A stretch of 58,781 nt of DNA from Streptomyces sp. ADI95-17 (GTDB taxonomy: Bacteria; Actinomycetota; Actinomycetes; Streptomycetales; Streptomycetaceae): positions 56,997 to 115,777 of the forward strand of contig NZ_ML123044.1 in the NCBI RefSeq assembly GCF_003846175.1, in the 5' to 3' direction. The notes under the pieces are model-generated. The model made no database searches and was not told the DNA's origin. It saw only the letters and a list, made by a program, of their open reading frames with translations. The translations under genes were made by a program, and so were the position numbers. Of the stretch, positions 8,486 to 16,006 are shown piece after piece. Within the stretch, counting starts at the first letter, position 1. Every line of letters begins with the position of its first letter.

Positions 8486-10924
8486 TCAGCCGTTCAGATC
8501 CACCAGCAGCGGGGGCACGTGCTCACCGTCGACCGTCGTCATGGAGAGGACCGCGTGGCCCGCGGGCAGCTCGTAGGCCAGTGCGGAGGCGGACCAGCGC
8601 TCGCGCTCCACCTGCCGCACGGTGACCGCGTCGACGGTGACCGCCTTGCCGGTGGCGAGCTTGCGCAGCGCGTGCATGGCGCGGGTGAACGGCTGGTCGG
8701 CGAAGACCCCGTGCTGGGCCACCTCGCGGACGGAGACCCACTCCTTGCCCCAGGCCTCCGAGAACCGCTTGCCGTCCCAGGTGGTGACACCCGGGAAGAT
8801 CATGCCGCATCCCACCGCGCCCAGCAGGGCCGCGTGCAGCCCCTCGGGAACGTCGTCGAGGGTGCGCAGCGCGAGTACGGCACCGGCGTTCACCGACCGG
8901 AGCCGCCTGATTCCCTGGACGGTCTCGGTGGTGATGGTGTGGGTCGCGTCGTCCAGCACCAGAGAGGCGAAGACCGATCGGTCGGTACGGGCGGCGACGA
9001 TCGTGTTGAACTGTGCGAGGACGAGGCGGGCCAGCACCCTGGACGCCCCCGCGTGAGCACGTTCCGGAAGGTCGATCCGAACCCTCAGTGGGTGCTGCCC
9101 CAGGGAGCGGAGGGAGAAGGGGCGGGCCTCCGCACCGGTGGCGAAGAACCCGGCGAACGCCGGCCGGTCGAGGAGGGCGATGCGATCGGCCAGCAGCGAT
9201 GCGGGCCCTCCCGGGCCGCCCTCCTGCCGGGTCCGGGTGTCCAGCTCACGGAGCATGGCCGAGTGACCGCCCGTTTCCAGGCAACGACGCAGCTCACCGA
9301 GGGTGGACTCGTCCCCGGCCAGCAGTTCCCGCAGCACCGGAACCGCCGGGAAGTGTCCGTGCACGGCTCGATAGGGGCCGAGCAGCTGGGCCAGGACCAG
9401 GGCCGCGCGTCGGCCGTCCAGGCCGGGAACATCCCCGGCCAGCCCCTCCGCGAGCGTGGCGGCGGCCTCATCGGGGTCGGTCGCCCCGCCGTACAGATCG
9501 AAGTCGTGGACGGACGAGGAATCACCGATCTTCACGACGACGTCGTACGCGTCGTCGGGCCCGAGCTGAGCCCCTGCGGCGCCGACCGCGAGCACCGCCG
9601 CCCGGCCCGTCAGGGCCTGAAGCGCCAGACTCTCCACGACCGGACGCACCAGCCTCGCCGTCTTGCCCGCGCCGGGCGGGCCGACCGCCAGCAGGGACGC
9701 GCCCAGGACGGCGGTGTCCAGTGCCGTCCCCGAGCCCCTGCGCGCGTACGGATTGCGTTCGTCGTCCGGGCAGCAGCCGATGCGGACCTGGCCGAGCAGC
9801 AGGTCGTGGCGTGCGGTCCGGAGCGGGAGGTCCCGGCGCCCCGAGGGGTGCAGGAAGGCGTCCGCCCCCCGGCGCACGACCGTTTCACCGAAGGACACCG
9901 GGCCGTCGTGACGGGTCCGCGCCCGCTCCCAGGCACGGTTCACCCGTACGCAGTCCACGTCGTTCATGCGCCCGGCACGCACGGCCGACGTGAGCACCTC
10001 CGCCGCGTCGGCGAGACCTGCGGCGCGCAGCTCCGGCCAGGTCGCCGCCTCTGTCCCGGTCGTGGTCGCGGGCGACGGACTGTCCGCGCCCTGCGAGCCG
10101 GTGGCCGCCCGCCGCGCCCGAAGACCACGGAGAGCGGCGCCCCAGTGCCCGGCCCGGCCGAACGGCAGCACGACGACGGCGACGGCCAGCGCGTAGGAGC
10201 CGTAGGCCGCCAGGGTGGCCAGCAGTTGGTTCCCGCTGAACAGCCAGCCCCTCACCCAGTAGAAGAAGACGTCCAGCAGCGGCACCTTCTGGGTCCAGAT
10301 CAGCCACAGGGCCAGCAGCGCACCGAAGCCCGAGAGCATCAGCCGGACACGTTCCAGCCGGGGGCCCGCCCAGTACCGGACGAGCCCGGCCCAGTTGCCG
10401 ACGCGGGCGGCCCACAGCCCCGCGAGCAGCACCAGCAGCTGGTGGTAGAGCGTCTCGATGCTGTACGCGGCGGCCGGGACCGACCCGGCCCGCAGAGTGT
10501 CGAAGAACCACCAGCTCCCCGGCGTGACCGCCTCCAGGGGCACCTTCACGTACGGGATCCGGAAGTCCGCCAGCAGCGCCCAGAGCACCAGCCAGAGCAC
10601 CAGGGCGAGCAGCGGCCCGAGCAGCGAGGGGCGCGGCGGCCGCTCGGCGGCGCGCGGCACATGTCCGTACCGCCAGACGCCGGGCGCGGCGGCGGGGCGC
10701 AGGGCGTTCAGCCACTGCGCGGTCGACGGACCGGTCCCGGGAAGCCCGGCCGGCCTCGGCGGGGCGGCCGGCTGCCCGCTCCGGGGAGCACCGATGGGCA
10801 TCGGCGGGGCGGCGGGCGGCGGCCCGGCCGGGCGCGGCACCGGAGGGCGGGGCACATCGGGCCGGCCGCCCTCCCCCTCGGTACCGCTCGTGCCCCGCGC
10901 ACCGCGCGCGTCGTCGCTCTTCAT
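8486..10924 (-). CDS. orphan membrane-anchored P-loop ATPase, TraG/VirD4-like in outline
   Basis: An 812-aa protein of unknown function. The first ~90 residues are proline/glycine-rich and probably disordered. Several hydrophobic segments follow (LLGPLLALVLWLVLWALLA; LLVLLAGLWAARVG; SGFGALLALWLIW; SYALAVAVVVLPF). A large cytoplasmic part then carries Walker A GPPGAGKT and a Walker B-like SLVLDDATH. The topology, membrane N-terminus plus a RecA-like ATPase with Walker B far downstream, resembles conjugation coupling proteins, but there are no other transfer genes nearby. The ATG at 10924 (MKSDDARG) has AGGGGGCA upstream. It is divergent from gabT and ends in a hairpin, so it is probably transcribed alone. 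I cannot assign a substrate. Confidence 0.75.
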   Translation of the reverse strand: MKSDDARGARGTSGTEGEGGRPDVPRPPVPRPAGPPPAAPPMPIGAPRSGQPAAPPRPAGLPGTGPSTAQWLNALRPAAAPGVWRYGHVPRAAERPPRPSLLGPLLALVLWLVLWALLADFRIPYVKVPLEAVTPGSWWFFDTLRAGSVPAAAYSIETLYHQLLVLLAGLWAARVGNWAGLVRYWAGPRLERVRLMLSGFGALLALWLIWTQKVPLLDVFFYWVRGWLFSGNQLLATLAAYGSYALAVAVVVLPFGRAGHWGAALRGLRARRAATGSQGADSPSPATTTGTEAATWPELRAAGLADAAEVLTSAVRAGRMNDVDCVRVNRAWERARTRHDGPVSFGETVVRRGADAFLHPSGRRDLPLRTARHDLLLGQVRIGCCPDDERNPYARRGSGTALDTAVLGASLLAVGPPGAGKTARLVRPVVESLALQALTGRAAVLAVGAAGAQLGPDDAYDVVVKIGDSSSVHDFDLYGGATDPDEAAATLAEGLAGDVPGLDGRRAALVLAQLLGPYRAVHGHFPAVPVLRELLAGDESTLGELRRCLETGGHSAMLRELDTRTRQEGGPGGPASLLADRIALLDRPAFAGFFATGAEARPFSLRSLGQHPLRVRIDLPERAHAGASRVLARLVLAQFNTIVAARTDRSVFASLVLDDATHTITTETVQGIRRLRSVNAGAVLALRTLDDVPEGLHAALLGAVGCGMIFPGVTTWDGKRFSEAWGKEWVSVREVAQHGVFADQPFTRAMHALRKLATGKAVTVDAVTVRQVERERWSASALAYELPAGHAVLSMTTVDGEHVPPLLVDLNG

Positions 10925-11053
10925 GAACCGTTGCCCCCTGACCGGCCGGGTCCGTCCGTCTGCCCCGGTCAATCTAGTGGGCCCGCAGGGCGAGTTCAGC
11001 AAGGCACCGGCACCGGACCGCACGGTTTCGCCGCCCGCCCCGCCCCCTCGCTA

Positions 11054-11068
11054 TGTCCGTGGCGGACA
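11054..11068. promoter_or_regulatory. palindrome TGTCCG-N3-CGGACA between the ATPase gene and gabT
   Basis: A perfect 6-bp-arm inverted repeat with a 3-nt centre lies in the 244-nt divergent intergenic region (10925-11168), about 100 nt ahead of gabT. It shares TTGTCCG with the repeats at 6697-6746 and is a candidate PucR operator. A weak -10-like TAGCCT is at 11124-11129. No convincing -35 was seen. Confidence 0.35.
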
Positions 11069-11168
11069 ACGGCGCGCGACCACCACTCCCGAACGGAACA
11101 TGCCGTACCCCCGGCCTCGCCCATAGCCTGGCCCAGAAGCGTCCGAAACATCCCCCCAGGAGCCCCTC

Positions 11169-12509
11169 ATGACCGAAATCCCGCAGGAGCGCCGCGTCGT
11201 CACTGCCATTCCCGGCCCGAAGTCGGTGGAGCTGCAGGCCCGCCGTCTGGAGACGGTTGCCGCAGGTGTGGGCTCCACCCTGCCGGTGTTCACCGCCCGC
11301 GCCGGTGGCGGGATCATCGAGGACGTGGACGGCAACCGGCTGATCGACCTCGGCTCCGGTATCGCCGTGACGTCGGTCGGCGCCTCCGCCGAGGCCGTGG
11401 TGCGCCGCGCGTCCGCGCAGCTCGCCGACTTCACCCACACCTGTTTCATGGTCACGCCGTACGAGGGGTACGTCGAGGTCTGCGAGCAGCTCGCCGAGCT
11501 GACGCCGGGCGACCACGCCAAGAAGTCCGCGCTGTTCAACTCGGGCGCCGAGGCCGTCGAGAACGCGGTGAAGATCGCCCGCATCCACACCAAGCGCACC
11601 GCGGTCGTCGTCTTCGACCACGGCTACCACGGCCGCACCAACCTCACGATGGCGCTGACCGCCAAGAACATGCCGTACAAGCAGGGCTTCGGCCCGTTCG
11701 CGCCCGAGGTCTACCGGGTGCCGGTGGCGTACGGCTACCGCTGGCCGACCGGTGCCGAGAACGCCGGTGCCGAGGCGTCCGCCCAGGCCATCGACCAGAT
11801 CAACAAGCAGATCGGCGCGGAGAACGTCGCCGCGATCATCATCGAGCCGGTGCTCGGCGAGGGCGGCTTCATCGAGCCGGCCAAGGGCTTCCTCCCGGCG
11901 ATCGCCCAGTTCGCCAAGGACAACGGCATCGTCTTCGTCGCCGACGAGATCCAGTCCGGCTTCTGCCGTACCGGCCAGTGGTTCGCCTGCGAGGACGAGG
12001 GCATCGTCCCGGACCTGATCACCACCGCCAAGGGCATCGCGGGCGGTCTGCCGCTCTCCGCCGTGACCGGCCGCGCCGAGATCATGGACTCCGCCCACTC
12101 CGGCGGCCTCGGCGGCACCTACGGCGGCAACCCGGTCGCCTGCGCGGGTGCGCTCGGCGCCATCGAGACGATGCGCGAGCTGGACCTGAACGGGAAGGCC
12201 AGGCGCATCGAGGAGGTCATGAAGGGCCGCCTCGCCGAGATGCAGTCGAAGCTCGACAACGGCGACATCATCGGTGACATCCGCGGCCGCGGCGCGATGA
12301 TCGCGATCGAGCTGGTGCAGTCCGGCACGAAGGACCCGAACCCGCAGGCCGCCGCGGCCCTCGCCAAGGCCTGCCACGCGGAGGGCGTGCTGGTCCTCAC
12401 CTGCGGCACGTACGGCAACGTCCTGCGCTTCCTCCCGCCGCTGGTGATCGGCGAGGACCTGCTGAACGAGGCGCTCGACGTCATCGAGCAGGCTTTCGGC
12501 CGGATCTGA
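11169..12509 (+). CDS. gabT: 4-aminobutyrate aminotransferase
   Basis: A 446-aa class-III PLP aminotransferase that transfers the amino group of GABA to 2-oxoglutarate, giving succinate semialdehyde and glutamate. It shows the cofactor-binding lysine in TTAKGIAGGLPLSAV (K288), the VFVADEIQSGFCRTG segment and the GGTYGGNPVACAGALG motif. Length and motifs fit actinobacterial GabT. The start ATG follows CCCCCAGGAG at short spacing. It stands alone on the plus strand, divergent from the ATPase gene. A candidate regulator (PucR) and a candidate next enzyme (aldehyde dehydrogenase at 5182-6627) lie 3-5 kb away on the other strand. Confidence 0.94.
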   Translation: MTEIPQERRVVTAIPGPKSVELQARRLETVAAGVGSTLPVFTARAGGGIIEDVDGNRLIDLGSGIAVTSVGASAEAVVRRASAQLADFTHTCFMVTPYEGYVEVCEQLAELTPGDHAKKSALFNSGAEAVENAVKIARIHTKRTAVVVFDHGYHGRTNLTMALTAKNMPYKQGFGPFAPEVYRVPVAYGYRWPTGAENAGAEASAQAIDQINKQIGAENVAAIIIEPVLGEGGFIEPAKGFLPAIAQFAKDNGIVFVADEIQSGFCRTGQWFACEDEGIVPDLITTAKGIAGGLPLSAVTGRAEIMDSAHSGGLGGTYGGNPVACAGALGAIETMRELDLNGKARRIEEVMKGRLAEMQSKLDNGDIIGDIRGRGAMIAIELVQSGTKDPNPQAAAALAKACHAEGVLVLTCGTYGNVLRFLPPLVIGEDLLNEALDVIEQAFGRI

Positions 12510-12694
12510 CCTGTGCGAACCCCGGCGGCCGCGAACCGCGCTCTCGCAGGGGTTACGAGGGGCCCGCGTGAGGGCCTGTGAAGAACGTGTGCGGGGCCGA
12601 TGGCGGGATCTGTTTCCCGCTGTCGGTCCCCCATCGGCTGCCGTACGGTTTCTGCAGATGAGAGAAACACCCCGCCCGCAGGGGACTGCGGGCG

Positions 12695-13468
12695 ATGCCG
12701 GGCCGGAGCTTCCCCAGCGCCGTCCTGGCCGTGCCTTCGCGCACGCGGCTGGAGCCTCCGGCTCCGGAACTCCTCACCGATCGGATGGCCGCTCGCCCCA
12801 GACCCCCCGGGGCGTGCGGCAAACCGGTCCGACCGGCCGCCCCGGAACCACCCCCCCCTGTTCCCGGGCGGCCGGCTCATTTCCTCTTCACGGCCCTGTC
12901 GGCCGTGTTCCTCCTGGTGCTCTTCGCGCTCACGGCCTGGCAGGTCGCCGCCGGCGGTCCGCTGCGCGGACCGGACGAGCGGGCCGGCCGGGCCGTCGTC
13001 GGCCACGGGCCCGCCGGGCCGGCCGAATTCCTCGCCGATCTCGGCAATACGCAGATCGCGCTCCCGGTGCTGGGCTGCGCGATCGTGTGGACCCTGGTGC
13101 GCGGTGCTCGCCGTGCTCCGCTGTACGCGGCGCTCGCCATGGGCGCGGTGCCCCTGCTGGTCGTTCCGCTGAAGGCGTGGATCGCCCGTCCGGGACCGCT
13201 GACGGAGGCCACCGGCTACTTCCCGTCCGGTCATGCGGCGACGGCCGTGGTGGCGTACGGGGCGGCGGCGCTGCTGGTCGCGCCGTACGTGAGGCGACCG
13301 TGGTCGTGGATGATGCCCGTCGCCGCTGTCCTGCTGACCACGGCGACGGGCATCGGTCTGGTGCTGCGCGGCTATCACTGGCCGCTGGATGTGCTGGGCA
13401 GTTGGTTCCTGTGCGGGGCGGTGCTGCTGCCGTTGAGGGCTGTCCGGAACTCTCAGCCGCCGAAGTAG
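12695..13468 (+). CDS. PAP2-family phosphatase, membrane-bound
   Basis: A 257-aa integral membrane phosphatase of the PAP2 / bacterial undecaprenyl-pyrophosphatase-like superfamily. The three signature blocks are present in order: KAWIARPGP, PSGHAATAVVAYG and LRGYHWPLDVLGSW. They carry the conserved Lys/Arg, the Ser-Gly-His and the His/Asp catalytic residues. About five hydrophobic segments surround them. The likely substrates are phosphatidic acid or a polyprenyl pyrophosphate; the sequence alone does not decide. The ATG at 12695 has AGGGGA 11 nt upstream. A second ATG at 12785 would remove a proline/arginine-rich leader and is possible. The 3' end overlaps the convergent chitinase stop by 16 nt. 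Confidence 0.85.
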   Translation: MPGRSFPSAVLAVPSRTRLEPPAPELLTDRMAARPRPPGACGKPVRPAAPEPPPPVPGRPAHFLFTALSAVFLLVLFALTAWQVAAGGPLRGPDERAGRAVVGHGPAGPAEFLADLGNTQIALPVLGCAIVWTLVRGARRAPLYAALAMGAVPLLVVPLKAWIARPGPLTEATGYFPSGHAATAVVAYGAAALLVAPYVRRPWSWMMPVAAVLLTTATGIGLVLRGYHWPLDVLGSWFLCGAVLLPLRAVRNSQPPK

Positions 13469-15279
13469 GCGTCGAAGTTCTTCGAGAACTCCCCGTTGTT
13501 GAAGCGGTCCCAGTTGATCGACCACGTCATCAGTCCGCGCAGCGCGGGCCAGGTCCCGTGGGTGGTGTAGGAGCCGCAGTCGGTCTTCTTCATCAGGCAG
13601 TTCAGCGCCTTGGTGACCTCGGCGGGCGAGGTGTGGCCGTTGCCCGCCTGGGTGGAGGCCGGCAGTCCGATGGCGACCTGGTCGGGGCGGAGCGCCGGGA
13701 AGACCTTGTTCTGGTCGCCCGCCACCGGGAAGCCGGTGAGCAGCATGTCGGTCATGGCGATGTGGAAGTCCGCGCCGCCCATCGAGTGGTACTGGTTGTC
13801 CAGGCCCATGATCGAGCCCGAGTTGTAGTCCTGGACGTGCAGCAGGGTCAGCTCGTCGCGCAGCGCGTGGATGACCGGGAGGTAGGCACCGGCCCGGGGG
13901 TCCTGGCCGCCCCAGGGGCCCGAGCCGTAGTACTGGTAGCCGAGCTGGACGAAGAAGGTCTCGGGGGCCATGGTCAGGACGAACTTGTCGCCGTACTTGG
14001 CCTTGAGGGACTTCACCGCGGAGATCAGGTTGACGACGACCGGGGTGGTGGGGTTGCGGAAGTCGGTGTCCCCGGTGTTCAGAGAGAGCGAGTGGCCCTC
14101 GAAGTCGATGTCGAGGCCGTCCAGACCGTACTCGTCGATGATCTTGCCGACGGAGGAGACGAACATGTCGCGGGCGGCGGTGGTGGCGAGCTGGACCTGG
14201 CCGTTCTGGCCGCCGATGGAGATGAGCACCTTCTTGCCCGCGGCCTGCTTGGCCTTGATGGCCGCCTTGAACTCGGCCACCGACTCGACGTTCGGGCACT
14301 CGGTGACCGGGCAGAGCGAGAAGCGGATGTCGCCGGAGGTGACCGAGGTGGGTTCGCCGAAGGCCAGGTCGATGACGTCCCAGGAGTCGGGCACGTCCGC
14401 CATCCGGGTGTAGCCGGAGCCGTTGGCGAAGCTGGAGTGCAGATAGCCGACGAGCGCGTGGGCGGGCAGGCCGCCTCCCCCGCTCCCGCCGCCGCCCGCC
14501 GTGGTGGTGGCCTGGACGGGCGCGGACTTGGCGGACTCCCCTGCGGAGTTGGTCGCGGTGACCTGGAAGCCGTACGCGGTCGACGCGGCGAGCCCGGACA
14601 CGGTGGCGGAGGTGCCGGTGACCGAGAGGACCTTGGTGTCGCCCCGGTAGACGTTGTAGCCGGTGGCCCCGGAGGAGCCGGTCCAGGAGAGGCCGACGGA
14701 GGAGGCGGTGACCGTGCCGGCCCTGAGCCCGGTGGGGGCGGCCGGGAGCTCCGCCGGGGCGCCGCCCGGACCGACGAGGGTGAGGTCGTCGGCGTAGTAG
14801 GCGGGGGTGCCGAACCAGCCGTGGGTGTAGACGGTGACCCTGGTGGTCGACGGGCCGGTCCTGAACGTCGTGGTGAGCTGCTTCCAGTCGGCCGACGACT
14901 GGGTCCAGGTGGACACGTCGGTGGTACCGGTGCCCTCCGCGCCGAGGTAGACGTAGGAGCCCTGTACCCAGGCGCTCAGCGTGTAGGTGGAGTCCGGCTG
15001 GACCGCCACCTGCTGGGAGCACTTGGCGTTGTCGGCGCCGGCCGGGGTGGCCTTCAGCGCCGAAGTGCCGTTGTGGGCCGGGGTGCTGACGGCTGCGCCG
15101 CTGTTGCCGGTGCAGCTCCAGCCGTCCAGGCCGGACTCGAAGCCGCCGTTGCGCGCCAGGTCGGTGTCGGCAGCGGCGGCGGACGGTGCGAGGGCGGTCA
15201 GACCGCCGGCGGCGAGCAGGGCCGCCGCGAAGGCGGCCACGACTCCGGTAGATCGGGCGGGGGGTCCCGTGCGTTCCAC
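13453..15279 (-). CDS. secreted chitinase: CBM, FnIII and GH18 domains
   Basis: A 608-aa secreted enzyme that hydrolyses chitin. Layout: an N-terminal signal peptide (hydrophobic core about 13-30, likely cleavage after APSAAAA); a family 4/9/16-like carbohydrate-binding beta-sandwich (NGGFESGLDGWSC onward, about 42-175); a fibronectin type III domain (APTGLRAGTVTASSVGLSW onward); a Gly/Ser linker; and a GH18 catalytic barrel with the diagnostic DGLDIDFE motif (D387-E394, E394 the proton donor). The GTG at 15279 is chosen because GGAGG sits 6 nt upstream and it directly precedes the signal peptide. The promoter carries a DasR-like site (15324-15335), which suggests control by N-acetylglucosamine availability. 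The gene stands alone. Confidence 0.95.
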   Translation of the reverse strand: MERTGPPARSTGVVAAFAAALLAAGGLTALAPSAAAADTDLARNGGFESGLDGWSCTGNSGAAVSTPAHNGTSALKATPAGADNAKCSQQVAVQPDSTYTLSAWVQGSYVYLGAEGTGTTDVSTWTQSSADWKQLTTTFRTGPSTTRVTVYTHGWFGTPAYYADDLTLVGPGGAPAELPAAPTGLRAGTVTASSVGLSWTGSSGATGYNVYRGDTKVLSVTGTSATVSGLAASTAYGFQVTATNSAGESAKSAPVQATTTAGGGGSGGGGLPAHALVGYLHSSFANGSGYTRMADVPDSWDVIDLAFGEPTSVTSGDIRFSLCPVTECPNVESVAEFKAAIKAKQAAGKKVLISIGGQNGQVQLATTAARDMFVSSVGKIIDEYGLDGLDIDFEGHSLSLNTGDTDFRNPTTPVVVNLISAVKSLKAKYGDKFVLTMAPETFFVQLGYQYYGSGPWGGQDPRAGAYLPVIHALRDELTLLHVQDYNSGSIMGLDNQYHSMGGADFHIAMTDMLLTGFPVAGDQNKVFPALRPDQVAIGLPASTQAGNGHTSPAEVTKALNCLMKKTDCGSYTTHGTWPALRGLMTWSINWDRFNNGEFSKNFDAYFGG

Positions 15280-15319
15280 AACGGCCTCCGTGCATGGGGG
15301 AATTGAGTGCGGCCGCCAC

Positions 15320-15348
15320 AACATGGTCCAGACCAATCGGGTTGTCAA
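15320..15348 (-). promoter_or_regulatory. chitinase promoter, TTGACA - 17 nt - CATGTT
   Basis: On the minus strand TTGACA (15343-15348) and CATGTT (15320-15325) are separated by 17 nt, which fits a vegetative sigma-70-type promoter. The -10 ends 40 nt before the GTG start. The spacer contains most of the DasR-like palindrome. Confidence 0.6.
15324..15335. promoter_or_regulatory. DasR-like operator (dre)
   Basis: TGGTCCAGACCA is a perfect 12-bp palindrome that matches the known Streptomyces DasR consensus core (TGGTCTAGACCA) at every position but one. The same 12-bp element is known from other Streptomyces chitinase promoters. It lies between the -35 and -10 hexamers, so binding should block RNA polymerase. 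Confidence 0.75.
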
Positions 15349-15397
15349 GACCTCTGACGGTCCCGGCCCACCCGCCCGGCCCCCGGGCCGTCCGCCG

Positions 15398-15856
15398 TCA
15401 GCCCCCGCTCTCGGCCCGTCCGGCCGCCGCCTCGTGCATCGCCAGCTCCAGGAGTGTCGCGTCGATGAGGGTTCCCGAACCGTCGGGCGGGATCAGCCAG
15501 CGCACCCCGCTGCCGGCCGCCCGGCCCGGATGGGGCACCACGATCCAGGTCCCCTGCCCCGCGCCCCGTACGCCGGTGCCGACCCAGCGGGCGGTGGTGC
15601 CCGGGGCCACGAAGAAGCCCATGCGGGCATCGCCGAAGTCACCGAGGACGGGCCCGGGCCTGTCGATGAGCCGGGTCAGTACGTCGAGGGTGGGATGTCC
15701 CAGCTCCCCCGGAAGAATCAGCACGTCCCAGCGCCGGCCGGCCGGAAGGAGCGCGACCCCCCGGGGATTGCGCTCCCATTCCCACCGGCACGCGTCCGGA
15801 TCCGGCGCCACCGATGCCAGCCATTCGACCGCTGCCTTGACCCCCGCGCCAGCCAT
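15398..15856 (-). CDS. conserved hypothetical protein, 152 aa
   Basis: I do not recognise a named family with confidence. The soluble 152-aa product has no signal peptide or membrane segment. It starts at the ATG at 15856 (MAGAGVKAAVEWLASV), with GGAGACAGG just upstream. The order of features is: a short helical start; WDVLILPGELGHPTLDVL; PVLGDFGDARMGFFVAPG; WVGTGVRGAGQGTWIVVPHPG; GVRWLIPPDGSGTLIDATLLELA. The spacing resembles the degenerate primase-polymerase-like N-terminal domain proteins common in Streptomyces, but no catalytic metal motif is visible. It is convergent to nothing and sits between the chitinase gene and the polyamine operon terminator. Confidence 0.7.
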   Translation of the reverse strand: MAGAGVKAAVEWLASVAPDPDACRWEWERNPRGVALLPAGRRWDVLILPGELGHPTLDVLTRLIDRPGPVLGDFGDARMGFFVAPGTTARWVGTGVRGAGQGTWIVVPHPGRAAGSGVRWLIPPDGSGTLIDATLLELAMHEAAAGRAESGG

Positions 15857-15963
15857 GACCTGTCTCCTGTTCCGTGTGCACCGGCCATGCGGTGCCGGTG
15901 CGTGCAAACGGGAGAGAGCGGTGGCGCCGATCGATTACGCGGGTTCGGCCGACGAATTCACGA

Positions 15964-16003
15964 CGAACGGGCCGGTCACTCCTGGGAGTGACCGGCCCGT
16001 TCG
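15964..16003 (-). terminator. terminator of the polyamine operon
   Basis: A perfect inverted repeat with 19-nt arms (15964-15982 with 15985-16003) begins 4 nt past the oxidoreductase stop, ending the six-gene minus-strand operon. Confidence 0.92.
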
Positions 16004-16006
16004 GAT

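Noticed and set aside
8486..10924. Evidence for an integrated conjugative element around the ATPase gene
   Set aside because: No relaxase, replication, excision or spread genes flank it, and both neighbours are ordinary catabolic genes.
88..12277. Very long open frames on the plus strand opposite the minus-strand genes (for example 88-3162, 1674-5201 and 6716-12277)
   Set aside because: They are antisense to clear genes (dxr, acyl-CoA dehydrogenase, PucR, ATPase) and have the Arg/Gly/Pro-rich composition expected when high-GC codons are read in the wrong frame. No domains are visible.
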